64,000 bases of DNA from Geomicrobium sediminis. Its GTDB lineage: Bacteria > Bacillota > Bacilli > Bacillales > Marinococcaceae. The notes below the pieces were generated by a model. The model worked only from the letters and a program-made list of their open reading frames with translations, was not told the DNA's origin and made no database searches. Both the position numbers and the translations under genes were made by a program. The DNA is taken from contig NZ_JAFBEC010000002.1 in assembly GCF_016908595.1 (NCBI RefSeq), positions 310,001 through 374,000 of the forward strand, read 5' to 3'. Positions 8,223-16,464 of this stretch are shown in pieces (position 1 is the stretch's first letter; each line of letters starts with the position of its first letter).

Positions 8223-9212
8223 TCAGTTATAAATGTGATCAAACCATTCGTTAATTTTAGCCATCATGTCTGTCATCGCTTCTGCACGCGTAAACGATGG
8301 AAGTTCTGCGAATAAAGCTTGTTGTGGTGCCGATACGTCTGGACCTTGCTTCTGTAGCATCCAAATACTCTTACCATGCCTTTCAGCTTTAAACATCGTA
8401 TCAGGAAGTTGCAACATTCCAAGCGTAATCGTCTCTTTTCTCATGAATGTACGGAATGCTTCCGAATGTTCTCTTGTAAACATATCATTCGGAATTAAGA
8501 AAAGCATGACTCCACCTGGCTTTAACGCACGTAAGCTGCTTTCAATGATTGCATATTCTGCTGGCATTCTTCCTTCACTAGGTTTCGTATTGAACGACTC
8601 CACGACCTCATCGTTCGTATAAATCCCATTCGGAAGGTCTGATACAATCACATCAACCGTTGGTATACCTTCTTCTTTCACACTGTCCATATTGTACAGT
8701 TCTAGTTCATATTGCTGTAAATTCGACATAACGAACGCAAGGCGAATTAATGACTCATCCACGTCCGCTCCAATTGCACGTTCAATGCCTTCTGTATGAT
8801 TCATCATAGCAGTAAGCATGTTTCCTGTTCCTACAGCAGGGTCGTAAACACTCACGCCTAATTGATCTTTTAATAAACGCTTTAACAAATACGACATAAA
8901 AATAGCAATGCCATCAGGTGTCATCGCATGATGGGGTTGTACGGCTTGCTTCATCCCTTTGATGATCGCAAGTTGAAATGCCTTTCGAACGGTTTCTCGT
9001 TCCATTGTCATTTGATCAATCTTTTTAAATTGCTCTTCCATTTTCTTAAAGGCAACATCGGAGAGCGGTTGTTGCATAATGCTTCCTTGGAATAAATTAT
9101 CTCCAGCAAGGGCAAGTGTCTCCAAGTAACTGCCATGCCCTTCATTACTTAGCGTTTGAGCCATTTCATCCAATACATGAAACAACTGATCTGTATCTAT
9201 TTGACGTTCCAT
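8223..9212 (-). CDS. ytxK: N6-adenine-type DNA methyltransferase-like protein YtxK
   Basis: Class I SAM-dependent methyltransferase fold resembling type I restriction M subunits. Visible motifs are VYDPAVGTGNMLTAMM (SAM-binding motif I, about residue 112) and IVSDLPNGIYTND, in which the catalytic NPPY-type motif of DNA-adenine methylases is replaced by SDLPNG. Whether it methylates DNA is therefore doubtful. The start MERQIDTDQLFHV is chosen because GAGGTGA lies just before it; this gives 329 residues. No restriction or specificity subunit lies nearby. Confidence 0.88.
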   Translation of the reverse strand: MERQIDTDQLFHVLDEMAQTLSNEGHGSYLETLALAGDNLFQGSIMQQPLSDVAFKKMEEQFKKIDQMTMERETVRKAFQLAIIKGMKQAVQPHHAMTPDGIAIFMSYLLKRLLKDQLGVSVYDPAVGTGNMLTAMMNHTEGIERAIGADVDESLIRLAFVMSNLQQYELELYNMDSVKEEGIPTVDVIVSDLPNGIYTNDEVVESFNTKPSEGRMPAEYAIIESSLRALKPGGVMLFLIPNDMFTREHSEAFRTFMRKETITLGMLQLPDTMFKAERHGKSIWMLQKQGPDVSAPQQALFAELPSFTRAEAMTDMMAKINEWFDHIYN

Positions 9213-9397
9213 CTTTTCACCTCGAATACAATCTTGTTCCAGTTTATCACGTTCGTTCCCTACATCTCTACCTTCAGAAGAGGAGCACACAAAATAATCC
9301 ATTTTCATACAATGATTACGCATTGCATGAAATGACATTCTGTGACAAGATAAAGGTCTGACTGTCCACATGTAAAATGACGTAACGAGGTGCTTCC

Positions 9398-10006
9398 ATG
9401 TTGAAATCTAATAAAGTCCGCCATTTAATGCTCGGCACAATGAAATCTGCGAAATCTGCTCATTTATTGATGCACGGGTATCAATTAGATGAACAAGGGA
9501 AGAAGGTTTTAACGTTAAAACCAGAAACAGACCTTCGAGACGGCGCTTTCGTTTCTTCACGAGCACTACATACGAAACGCCCCGCACACATTATCCCAAA
9601 GTACGATGATGGATCTTATGTACAATCGATTATTGAGACTGAACGGCCTGAAGTGATTCTTGTGGATGAATTACAATTTTTCACAGATGAACAAGTTGAA
9701 GCATTAGCGAAAGCTTCCATTCGCTTTGACGTAGCGATTCAAGCGTACGGGCTCATGATTTCATATACAGGTGAAATGTTCTCTCCGATTAAGCGCGCGA
9801 TGGAATGTGGATTTACGATCCACCACCTTTCCATGCCATGTGCTCACTGTTCTCAAGATGCGACTCACCACCTTCTCTATCTAGATGGTGTTTTGCAAAC
9901 GTCTGGTTCACCCATTAATGTTGAAGATTATGCGGATGCAACCCAAATCTATGAATCTGTTTGTTATGACTGTTATACAACGGCCATTCAAGCGGCTTAT
10001 GCTTAA
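9398..10006 (+). CDS. Divergent thymidine-kinase-like protein
   Basis: 202 residues with the layout of bacterial type II thymidine kinase. The P-loop reads GTMKSAKSA (residues 13-21), where the canonical GxMxSGKS has Gly; Ala replaces that Gly here. The Walker-B-like VDELQFF follows at about 91-97, then the lasso region YTGEMFSPIKRAMEC and two zinc knuckle pairs, CAHC and CYDC. Canonical Tdk carries DE(A/V)QFF. The N-terminus lacks the extra residues before the P-loop seen in B. subtilis Tdk. It could be an active second kinase or a diverged paralogue with another role. Divergent from ytxK, with its own terminator. Confidence 0.8.
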   Translation: MLKSNKVRHLMLGTMKSAKSAHLLMHGYQLDEQGKKVLTLKPETDLRDGAFVSSRALHTKRPAHIIPKYDDGSYVQSIIETERPEVILVDELQFFTDEQVEALAKASIRFDVAIQAYGLMISYTGEMFSPIKRAMECGFTIHHLSMPCAHCSQDATHHLLYLDGVLQTSGSPINVEDYADATQIYESVCYDCYTTAIQAAYA

Positions 10007-10008
10007 CG

Positions 10009-10038
10009 ACCACTGAACTGTTCTTCAGTGGTTTTTTT
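10009..10038 (+). terminator. Terminator of the thymidine-kinase-like gene
   Basis: ACCACTGAA pairs with TTCAGTGGT and is followed by seven Ts. Confidence 0.88.
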
Positions 10039-10145
10039 GTTATGGATTCTTTCCGCTAGAAAAAAACGGACTTTTGTGTCATAGTAAATAAACTTACATT
10101 ATTTCGCGAACGGTGATCTTGACTTTATTTGCAGAGGAGATGGAC

Positions 10146-10910
10146 GTGTTGGTTCGTATTCAAAAAGGTACAGTCATCGTATTACAACGAATGCAACCAG
10201 ATACGTACAGAATTGAAACAACGTACGGGGAAGTTCTCATAGAAGAAAGTCAGAATTATACGATTTATCTAACCGACGCGAAACTCTATCGCAATGGAAG
10301 CATTCGTGGGGTCTATTTAGGTCAAGGTGGGAAAGAGCTTATACGCGGGTCTAGTCGAACGCTTTTCTATGACCCTGTCTATGGGTATACGCTTCGAAAC
10401 CGAACGGTCGTCCATAAAGGCCGTCTGCTTACGGTTGAGAACAAGCAACTTGCTGTGATGATCTTGCAAGATCCACCGACGAACAATTTCGCTTATGTCC
10501 TTCCTTATGACATACCGACCATTACACGGTTTCGCGTCGGTGATCAAGTAACTGTCCGGTCGAACCTCGTCGTTGGATATGACTATTACAATGAAGATTC
10601 CAATACGTATGATACGTTCACTTCTCATATGGAACCTTTTAAAGGGCAACCTGGAAACGTGACTGAAGTCGATCGTAATGGGAAGTACCGACTCACGCTT
10701 TCAAGTATGTATCAATTTACAGATGAGATGCTCGTTGATGCTCTTGCGACGAAAACGTACACACAAAACGTCGAAGTGGAAGAAACCATTCATACGGTTC
10801 AATCAGACATGATTAACGCAAAAATTGACCAAGCACTTGATGAACGTCTTTACCTTACTGATCCAAGCGCTTTTCAGAAACTCGTTGACGAAAAAAAAGG
10901 ATTCTCTTAA
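10146..10910 (+). CDS. Hypothetical protein, beta-rich, unknown family
   Basis: Not recognised. A GTG start at 10146 is preferred because GAGGAG lies six bases upstream; a GTG at 10113 is in frame but has no ribosome-binding site. The 254-residue product has no signal peptide or membrane segment. It alternates short hydrophobic strands with turns (for example RIQKGTVIVLQRM, FRVGDQVTVRSNLVVGYDYY), suggesting an all-beta protein, and ends with a charged helical tail (residues about 215-254). It lies after the tdk-like gene and before a small secreted protein, all on the plus strand. Confidence 0.7.
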   Translation: MLVRIQKGTVIVLQRMQPDTYRIETTYGEVLIEESQNYTIYLTDAKLYRNGSIRGVYLGQGGKELIRGSSRTLFYDPVYGYTLRNRTVVHKGRLLTVENKQLAVMILQDPPTNNFAYVLPYDIPTITRFRVGDQVTVRSNLVVGYDYYNEDSNTYDTFTSHMEPFKGQPGNVTEVDRNGKYRLTLSSMYQFTDEMLVDALATKTYTQNVEVEETIHTVQSDMINAKIDQALDERLYLTDPSAFQKLVDEKKGFS

Positions 10911-10937
10911 ACATAACTAAGATAAGGAGATTAGGAA

Positions 10938-10997
10938 ATGAAAAACGTAGCATCCTTCAATCTTAAGCAGATAACGTTTTCTGTAGTTCTAACGTGA
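10938..10997 (+). CDS. Putative 19-residue leader peptide coupled to the next gene
   Basis: AAGGAGATTAGGAA precedes an ATG at 10938 that reads 19 codons (MKNVASFNLKQITFSVVLT) to a TGA at 10995-10997. That TGA overlaps the GTG start of the following gene (GTGA). The downstream GTG sits inside a 9-bp hairpin (AACGTTTTC at 10973-10981 with GAAAACGTT at 10996-11004), so translation of the leader could open it. A frameshift within an originally longer N-terminus is the other explanation. Confidence 0.4.
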   Translation: MKNVASFNLKQITFSVVLT

Positions 10998-11332
10998 AAA
11001 CGTTAAGATTCTTTATCGTTACGTTGCTATTATTGCTCGCATTCGTGACTTATACTAATTCTAATGCTGATCCAACAGATCACGATGAGACGCTTTTGTA
11101 CATCAAGGGTGTAACATCAGACATCAATAGAATGGGCTTTTCCTTCACGATTGATATTGAAGAAGATCCTCATTTATCAGACACTGTAATCGTGCGAATT
11201 CCAGCTAGTCATGTTTTTAAATTCTCTCAAGTTAAAAAAGGCGATTCGGTAAGAGTAGGGTATGATGGTGTAATGATGGAAAGTTATCCTGTTCAAATTA
11301 CTGCAACAACCTTTGAAGTCATTGATCAATAG
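10994..11332 (+). CDS. Small secreted protein, possibly DUF3221/YobA-like
   Basis: 112 residues from a GTG start, with a signal peptide (KTLRFFIVTLLLLLAFVTYTNS, probable cleavage after residue 25). The mature part is short and beta-rich (ETLLYIKGVTSDI, TVIVRIPASHVFKFSQVKKGDSVRVGY). The alternation and the VKKGDSVRVGY turn recall small DUF3221-type proteins, but this is a guess. There is no direct ribosome-binding site; see the overlapping leader peptide. A bidirectional terminator follows. Confidence 0.65.
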   Translation: MKTLRFFIVTLLLLLAFVTYTNSNADPTDHDETLLYIKGVTSDINRMGFSFTIDIEEDPHLSDTVIVRIPASHVFKFSQVKKGDSVRVGYDGVMMESYPVQITATTFEVIDQ

Positions 11333-11360
11333 CATCGGCAACATCGCTATACTACATATC

Positions 11361-11401
11361 AAATAAACTGGCTCATCATTAGATGATGAGCCAGTTTATT
11401 T
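11361..11401. terminator. Bidirectional terminator between the small secreted gene and tpx
   Basis: A 19-bp perfect stem (AAATAAACTGGCTCATCAT and its complement) with a three-base loop lies between convergent genes. A/T flanks on both sides allow use in both directions. Confidence 0.9.
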
Positions 11402-11407
11402 GGTTTA

Positions 11408-11911
11408 TTACTTGATGAGACTATTCACTTGTGCCAATGCATTGTCATAGTCAGGGTGATTGGTTGCCTCTTCCACATACTCAGCATGTTGGATTGTTCC
11501 TTTATCATCAATGACGAAGACAGCGCGAGCGAGTAAGCGGAGTTCTTTCATGCCTACACCGAAGCTTTGTGCAAACGAGAAGTCACGGTGGTCTGAAAGC
11601 ATCTCAAGATTGTCGACGCCTTCCGCTGCACACCAGCGCTTTTGTGCAAATGGAAGATCTGCGCTAATTGTGAGGACTTGAACGTTATCTAATTTAGCTG
11701 CTTCTTCATTAAAACGTTTCGTCTGTTGTTCACAAACGCCTGTGTCGATGCTTGGAATAACACTAATTACGATCGTTTTACCTTCGTAATCTGCAAGTGT
11801 TTTCTCTTGTAGACCTGAATCAAGTACCGTAAAATTCGGTGCTTGTTCGCCTACTTTAACTTCATTTCCTACTAGCGTCATTGGGTTGCCTTTAAACGTT
11901 ACTTTTGCCAT
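11408..11911 (-). CDS. tpx: Thiol peroxidase (atypical 2-Cys peroxiredoxin)
   Basis: Reduces hydroperoxides with thioredoxin as donor. The peroxidatic Cys lies in PSIDTGVCEQQTKRF at about residue 60 and the resolving Cys in WCAAEGV at about 94, the Tpx spacing. N-terminal FKGNPMTLVGNEVKVG is typical of the family. 167 residues, normal. GGAGGA precedes the ATG. It sits in the same order relative to ytfJ/ytfI as in B. subtilis. Confidence 0.96.
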   Translation of the reverse strand: MAKVTFKGNPMTLVGNEVKVGEQAPNFTVLDSGLQEKTLADYEGKTIVISVIPSIDTGVCEQQTKRFNEEAAKLDNVQVLTISADLPFAQKRWCAAEGVDNLEMLSDHRDFSFAQSFGVGMKELRLLARAVFVIDDKGTIQHAEYVEEATNHPDYDNALAQVNSLIK

Positions 11912-11975
11912 GTATAATCCTCCTAGAGTAGATCCTTTACATCTAGTCTAATCGGAATTGGCAATGTCTGCAAAT

Positions 11976-12419
11976 TTAAAAAGGCGGAGTTTCTTTTTTC
12001 GTTACATCAATTGGCGATAAACTTTGGTCTTCAACGTGCTCATTCCCTTGAATGAGATCCTTGATTTTCTCTACAACTTGAGGAGTAAGTTCAAGTAATT
12101 TCTCATAAAAGTGTGTTCCATTATTTAAATGAATCATCTTAACCCCATGCGTTCCAACAATTAAAAAGGCAACCGGCGTAATGGACACACCGCCACCACT
12201 ACCTCCTCCAAATGGATGACGTTCTTCTTCATCCATCGCATGTCCAACGTTCATCTCTGTACCACCTGCTGCAAACCCAAAACCTACTTTGGAAACAGGG
12301 ATGATGACATTGCCATCTGGTGACTCAACGGGATCACCAATAATCGTATTCACATCGACCATTTCTTTAATGTTTTCCATTGCTGTTTTCATTAAACCTT
12401 GAATAGGATGTTCTGCCAC
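11976..12419 (-). CDS. ytfJ: Sporulation protein YtfJ (GerW family)
   Basis: 147 residues with the family blocks HPIQGLMKTAMENIKEMVD, GNVIIPVSKVGFGFAAGG and a Gly-rich HPFGGGSGGGVSITP near residue 75. Members are made in the forespore and affect germination in Bacillus. The start is GTG, with AAGGGG about 11 bases upstream, inside the end of ytfI. Immediately downstream of ytfI in the same operon. Confidence 0.93.
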   Translation of the reverse strand: MAEHPIQGLMKTAMENIKEMVDVNTIIGDPVESPDGNVIIPVSKVGFGFAAGGTEMNVGHAMDEEERHPFGGGSGGGVSITPVAFLIVGTHGVKMIHLNNGTHFYEKLLELTPQVVEKIKDLIQGNEHVEDQSLSPIDVTKKETPPF

Positions 12420-12425
12420 GGCACG

Positions 12426-13115
12426 TTATGCCCCTTTCGTTACATGTTCCGTACGTTCATTCCGAGAGGATGTTTTTTGTAGCTTTTTGCTATGCATCCA
12501 CATTTTAAGTAATGCTCGTATAGCGTGTCCGATTTGGAAAGTAACTATGCAACGAACATCCATATAAAACACAGGCGCCTGATAAAAGGGCGTTACTTGA
12601 AAATGTGGTCTCTCTCGTAACTGTGTATACGACGAAACGAGTTGAAGCATAAAGGCTTTCAACGTCCAAGCAACTCCAGCAGCAATGCCTGTTACGGCTG
12701 CGTCCCCTGTTCCAAATGTCGTTGCCCATTTCCATTGTTCAACGCGAACCGTCGCTAAAAACTTACGTAGAATCGTCCCTAGGTGGGAAATACCCTCAAT
12801 AAGTTCTTTAGAATCCTTCAACCTACTCTCAATATCTCTCGGTGTCTCTTCCTTGACTTTTTTTTGTTTACGTTTTGAAAACAGCTTTGTCTCATCTTCC
12901 ACATATACAAAAGAGAGGTTCTTTTCATCAAAGCGGATTGCGGGTACGTCCCACGTTTTTTTTAGTAAGCCTCGTAACAGTTTCACTTGCAGTTCGCCAT
13001 TTGTATGTAAATTGGCTTGGAGTACGTGAATATGGCATGATACACGAAGGAAGTACGTCACTACCCCGATCCCTAACAAAATGAGCGTTACGGCACATAT
13101 GATAAGCCAAACCAT
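12426..13115 (-). CDS. ytfI: DUF2953 membrane-anchored protein YtfI
   Basis: One N-terminal transmembrane helix (VWLIICAVTLILLGIGVVTYFL), then a basic, beta-containing cytoplasmic or extracellular domain typical of DUF2953, ending in a Lys/Arg-rich tail. It precedes ytfJ with a six-base gap and probably functions with it in sporulation. The start is uncertain among three nearby ATGs; the one at 13115 has the best spacing from GAGGG. About 229 residues. Confidence 0.85.
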   Translation of the reverse strand: MVWLIICAVTLILLGIGVVTYFLRVSCHIHVLQANLHTNGELQVKLLRGLLKKTWDVPAIRFDEKNLSFVYVEDETKLFSKRKQKKVKEETPRDIESRLKDSKELIEGISHLGTILRKFLATVRVEQWKWATTFGTGDAAVTGIAAGVAWTLKAFMLQLVSSYTQLRERPHFQVTPFYQAPVFYMDVRCIVTFQIGHAIRALLKMWMHSKKLQKTSSRNERTEHVTKGA

Positions 13116-13177
13116 CATTTCCCTCATTCCTTAGACACTAATGATGATAGTATCGACAAAATGCTAAGCGTATAAAC

Positions 13178-13210
13178 GAAAAAAACCGATGCAACATCAT
13201 TGCACCGGCT
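13178..13210 (-). terminator. Terminator of the sppA-yteJ operon
   Basis: On the minus strand a GCCGGTGCAA / TTGCATCGG hairpin is followed by a T run. It lies seven bases past the yteJ stop. Confidence 0.8.
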
Positions 13211-13216
13211 TTAAAA

Positions 13217-13777
13217 CTATTCGTCGTCGTCTTCATCTTCTTTGTCAGCAGGGATTTTCGTATCACGAATCACTCTCGTATCAGCAAGTAAGTCATGAAC
13301 GCCAGCCTTTTCAGGATGCACACCTACGACGATGTACATCAAGTTCGTAATTCCAAGTACTCGGTGAATCATTCGCCCTGGTACTTCACGGAAAAACACA
13401 TCTGACCAACTTAGCTTTGCTCCGTCTGCTCGAACGACCCTTAACCCAAACACCATCTTTCCAAGCGTTTGACCGAGGTATCTCGTCATAATCGCAAAGT
13501 ATACATAAGCCATTATCGCCGTTAATAATCCTTGGATCGTAAAGACGCTTAACAACGTAGGGTTTGAATCCATAAACATAAAGATTGGTGTAATGAGTAT
13601 CCCATTTACTGCACCAACAATAAGCAAGTCTAATAAATACGCCCAAAGACGAATCCAAAAACCTGCATAAATGCTCTCTTCAACCGTTTTTTGCATTGCC
13701 TCTTGCTTAGGAGGTTCATGATCGGTTTGATGAGGCTGTCGATCGTATCGATTTTCTTCATCGTATGTGTAATCCAT
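13217..13777 (-). CDS. yteJ: RDD-family membrane protein YteJ
   Basis: 186 residues. A Gln/Glu-rich cytoplasmic N-terminus (about 40 residues) is followed by the RDD domain: AGFWIRLWAYLLDLLIVG and LGQTLGKMVFGLRVVRADGAKLSW, with three hydrophobic segments, then an acidic tail (DKEDEDDDE). It follows sppA by 12 bases. In B. subtilis YteJ limits SppA activity and acts with it in lantibiotic resistance; the same pairing is kept here. The second of two adjacent ATGs is preferred for its seven-base spacing from AGGAG. Confidence 0.92.
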   Translation of the reverse strand: MDYTYDEENRYDRQPHQTDHEPPKQEAMQKTVEESIYAGFWIRLWAYLLDLLIVGAVNGILITPIFMFMDSNPTLLSVFTIQGLLTAIMAYVYFAIMTRYLGQTLGKMVFGLRVVRADGAKLSWSDVFFREVPGRMIHRVLGITNLMYIVVGVHPEKAGVHDLLADTRVIRDTKIPADKEDEDDDE

Positions 13778-13789
13778 CATTCCACTCCT

Positions 13790-14782
13790 TTAGTCTTGAT
13801 AGAGATACATTAAGCGTGGTGCATTCGAATGTGTAATCAGCTGCTCGAGTTGATTCATTGTCACTCGCTCACTCGCAAGCGTTTCAGCCGCAAGGCCCCA
13901 AATTGATCCAACACCAAAATCGTTCGTATAGTGTACGACTGTCGCATTAATGCCTAAGTTCTCTTGCATATGATCAATCGTATGCTCAAGATCACCGATG
14001 CCATCAATCAAGCCATTTTCTAATGCTTGGTTCCCTGTAAACAGTTGACCTTGAGCGAGCTCTTGTACTTCACTTTCTGATAGATCGCGACCATTGACGA
14101 CAACCTCAGTAAATTCTTCGAACATGTCATCGACCATGTCTTGTAATAATTGCTCTTCTTCTGACGTCATTTCACGAGTCGGACTCATAATGTCTTTGTA
14201 CTCGCCAGATTTAATGACGTTGTGGCTAATTCCCCACTCTTCAGCAAGCTCGGCAAAGTTGATGCTGTCCATAATAACACCGATTGAGCCGGTAATCGTG
14301 CCCGAATGTGCCGAGATGTAGTCTGCAGGTGCAGCGATGTAATAACCGCCAGATGCAGCCATACTACCCATTGATACATATACTTCTGTATCAAACTCTT
14401 CTTGTGCACGTACAATCCGGTCATGGATTGCTGCACTTTCAACGACACCTCCACCAGGGGTGTTCACATTAATAACAATGCCATCGACACTAGCGTCTTC
14501 GGCAGCAACTTCTAACATTTGCATAAATACACGGTGGTCATAACCGCCACCTGCAAAAAGGCCTCCTTGAGAACCTGTATCCATAATCATTCCATCTAAA
14601 TCAATAACGGCAATTTGACCGTCTGTTCCTGTTTCCAAAATCTCTTGACGAAAATCACCTCCGTCAAGATCGAACATGTCAGAAAAATTCGTTGAAGCAA
14701 TTGCACTAAAAAACTGAAACCCTGCTGAAACAAACAGTACAATTGCTGCAACAGCAAGAGCAATCCAACGTTTTACTGTCAC
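13790..14782 (-). CDS. sppA: Signal peptide peptidase SppA
   Basis: A membrane-anchored serine protease of 330 residues that degrades signal peptides and helps under envelope stress. One N-terminal helix (ALAVAAIVLFVSAGFQFF) anchors it. The S49 peptidase core carries the nucleophile region SMGSMAASGGYYIAA (about 140-154) and the catalytic Lys in KSGEYKDIMSP (about 195). The start is GTG after GAGGAGG. Size and residues fit the short Gram-positive SppA that forms dome-shaped octamers. Operon with yteJ. Confidence 0.95.
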   Translation of the reverse strand: MTVKRWIALAVAAIVLFVSAGFQFFSAIASTNFSDMFDLDGGDFRQEILETGTDGQIAVIDLDGMIMDTGSQGGLFAGGGYDHRVFMQMLEVAAEDASVDGIVINVNTPGGGVVESAAIHDRIVRAQEEFDTEVYVSMGSMAASGGYYIAAPADYISAHSGTITGSIGVIMDSINFAELAEEWGISHNVIKSGEYKDIMSPTREMTSEEEQLLQDMVDDMFEEFTEVVVNGRDLSESEVQELAQGQLFTGNQALENGLIDGIGDLEHTIDHMQENLGINATVVHYTNDFGVGSIWGLAAETLASERVTMNQLEQLITHSNAPRLMYLYQD

Positions 14783-14800
14783 AGTATTTCCTCCTCTAAG

Positions 14801-16405
14801 TTAAACCTCTTTTGCAAACACGACTTTGTCGTTAACGATCGTATAAGCGATCTTAAGATCTAAAAGCTCATCGTACTGATCCTCCGTAAATTGAAAAGGA
14901 TCTTCATGAAACACGGTAAAATCACTTGCATACCCAGGCGCTAATTGTCCAAACTGCTCTTCTTTCCCAATTGCAGACGCACTACCGGACGTATAAAGGC
15001 GAAACGATTCGTAAATGGATAAGCACTGTCCAGGCTTAAAACGGGCACTCGATTCTCCTCTTGCTCTCCTAGTCACAGCAGCGTGAATGCCAATTCTAGG
15101 GTCTGGAACTTCAATTGGTGCATCAGAACCCCCTGCACAAGCAATTTTATTCGCTAATAGCGTTTTCCATGCATACGCGTGCTCAAGCAACGCTTCATCG
15201 ACAATCGTACGGACCCACGGAAAATCAGAAACTGTAAATTGTGGTTGAAGATCAAGCACAACTGGCATCGCTTTTAATTCTTCCATAAGGTCGGCTCGTA
15301 CGATTTGTAAATGAATCAGTCGATCTTTTTCCGAATAGTTCGGTGGATGCTTTTTAAGTATACGAATCGTTTGGTCAAGAGCTTGATCTCCAATTACATG
15401 TACGGCGATCGTCATCGATAAGTTTCGCGCTTTTACAATTAACGCTTCTAATTCATCATCCTGATGAATGGGCACTCCTACATTACTTTCTTCTCCAACG
15501 TAAGGTACTGATAGCCATGCCGAATGTCCACCAAGAGAGCCGTCCGCAAAAATCTTCATGCTCCCAAATGTTTGGTATTCATTTGCAAGTTTCGTTCCCC
15601 GTTTTAATTCAAGCCACTCATCCACCGCATCATGATGCACGAGGTGGTGAACGCGGAATTTGCGGGTGTCTCCTTCAATGACCTCACGATATGTGTCAAT
15701 GACTGATGCAGGAGAATTGTAATAAGCTAAGTCTTCAGTATGTACCCCAGTTAGGCCCATTGTAACCATTTGCTCATACGCTGCTGTTAACGCACGTTTC
15801 ATCGTGTCGTTCGTATACCTTGGACGCACAGCATGTATTATATCTTGCGCCTCTTCAAGAAGCAAACCATTAAGCCCATCTTCATCACGACCAATAACCC
15901 CACCACTTGGATCCGGAGATTCGTTGGTTAGCCCAGCAAGCTCTAACGCTTTTGAATTAACGATCATCGCATGACGACAAATGCGAGTGAGCATAACTGG
16001 CCGATCTGGAAACCGTTCATCGAGTTCTCGTCGGTGAATAACCGTAGCGACCTCCCACTCATTCTCATTCCAGCCTTCGGCAATTAACCAGTCGCCTGAT
16101 TGTAACGTTTGTGCCTTCTCTTCTAACTTCGAAAACACTCCCTCACGACTTTTCACTTGAGAAAGATCAAGGCGTAGTTGTTGAAAACCATACCCTAACA
16201 TATGTGCATGACTGTCTACGAGACCCGGAATAATCGTTTTTCCTTTGTAGTCAAAGTACTCGGTCACTCTGTCATGATATTTCGCTTGAAGGTCTTCTTT
16301 CGATCCGAGTTCTACAATCGTTCCGTCTTCTGAGAACAACGCATCAAATCTAGAATGTTCTGACGTTAATGAATAGAATTTACCATTAAAATACAACGTA
16401 CCCAT
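14801..16405 (-). CDS. Metal-dependent amidohydrolase, YtcJ-like
   Basis: A 534-residue amidohydrolase-superfamily enzyme of the amidohydrolase_3 (YtcJ) group. The first metal motif is VDSHAHML near residue 63; further ligands are expected in AVHVIGDQAL, HLQIVRA and GGSDAPIEVPDP. The N-terminal composite beta domain (TLYFNGKFYSL) and C-terminal DFTVFHEDPF are typical. Substrate unknown. The second ATG is chosen because GAGGAGG is only two bases from the first. It is 18 bases upstream of sppA and could be co-transcribed. Confidence 0.88.
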   Translation of the reverse strand: MGTLYFNGKFYSLTSEHSRFDALFSEDGTIVELGSKEDLQAKYHDRVTEYFDYKGKTIIPGLVDSHAHMLGYGFQQLRLDLSQVKSREGVFSKLEEKAQTLQSGDWLIAEGWNENEWEVATVIHRRELDERFPDRPVMLTRICRHAMIVNSKALELAGLTNESPDPSGGVIGRDEDGLNGLLLEEAQDIIHAVRPRYTNDTMKRALTAAYEQMVTMGLTGVHTEDLAYYNSPASVIDTYREVIEGDTRKFRVHHLVHHDAVDEWLELKRGTKLANEYQTFGSMKIFADGSLGGHSAWLSVPYVGEESNVGVPIHQDDELEALIVKARNLSMTIAVHVIGDQALDQTIRILKKHPPNYSEKDRLIHLQIVRADLMEELKAMPVVLDLQPQFTVSDFPWVRTIVDEALLEHAYAWKTLLANKIACAGGSDAPIEVPDPRIGIHAAVTRRARGESSARFKPGQCLSIYESFRLYTSGSASAIGKEEQFGQLAPGYASDFTVFHEDPFQFTEDQYDELLDLKIAYTIVNDKVVFAKEV

Positions 16406-16464
16406 CATTTCCTCCTCAATGTAAGGTGCTTGGCAACCAAAAAGGTCGCCAAGCTACTCACCCT

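Noticed and set aside
9213-9371. 53-residue upstream extension of ytxK
   Set aside because: Cys- and His-rich translation without a ribosome-binding site that runs toward the divergent tdk-like gene; GAGGTGA marks the start at 9212.
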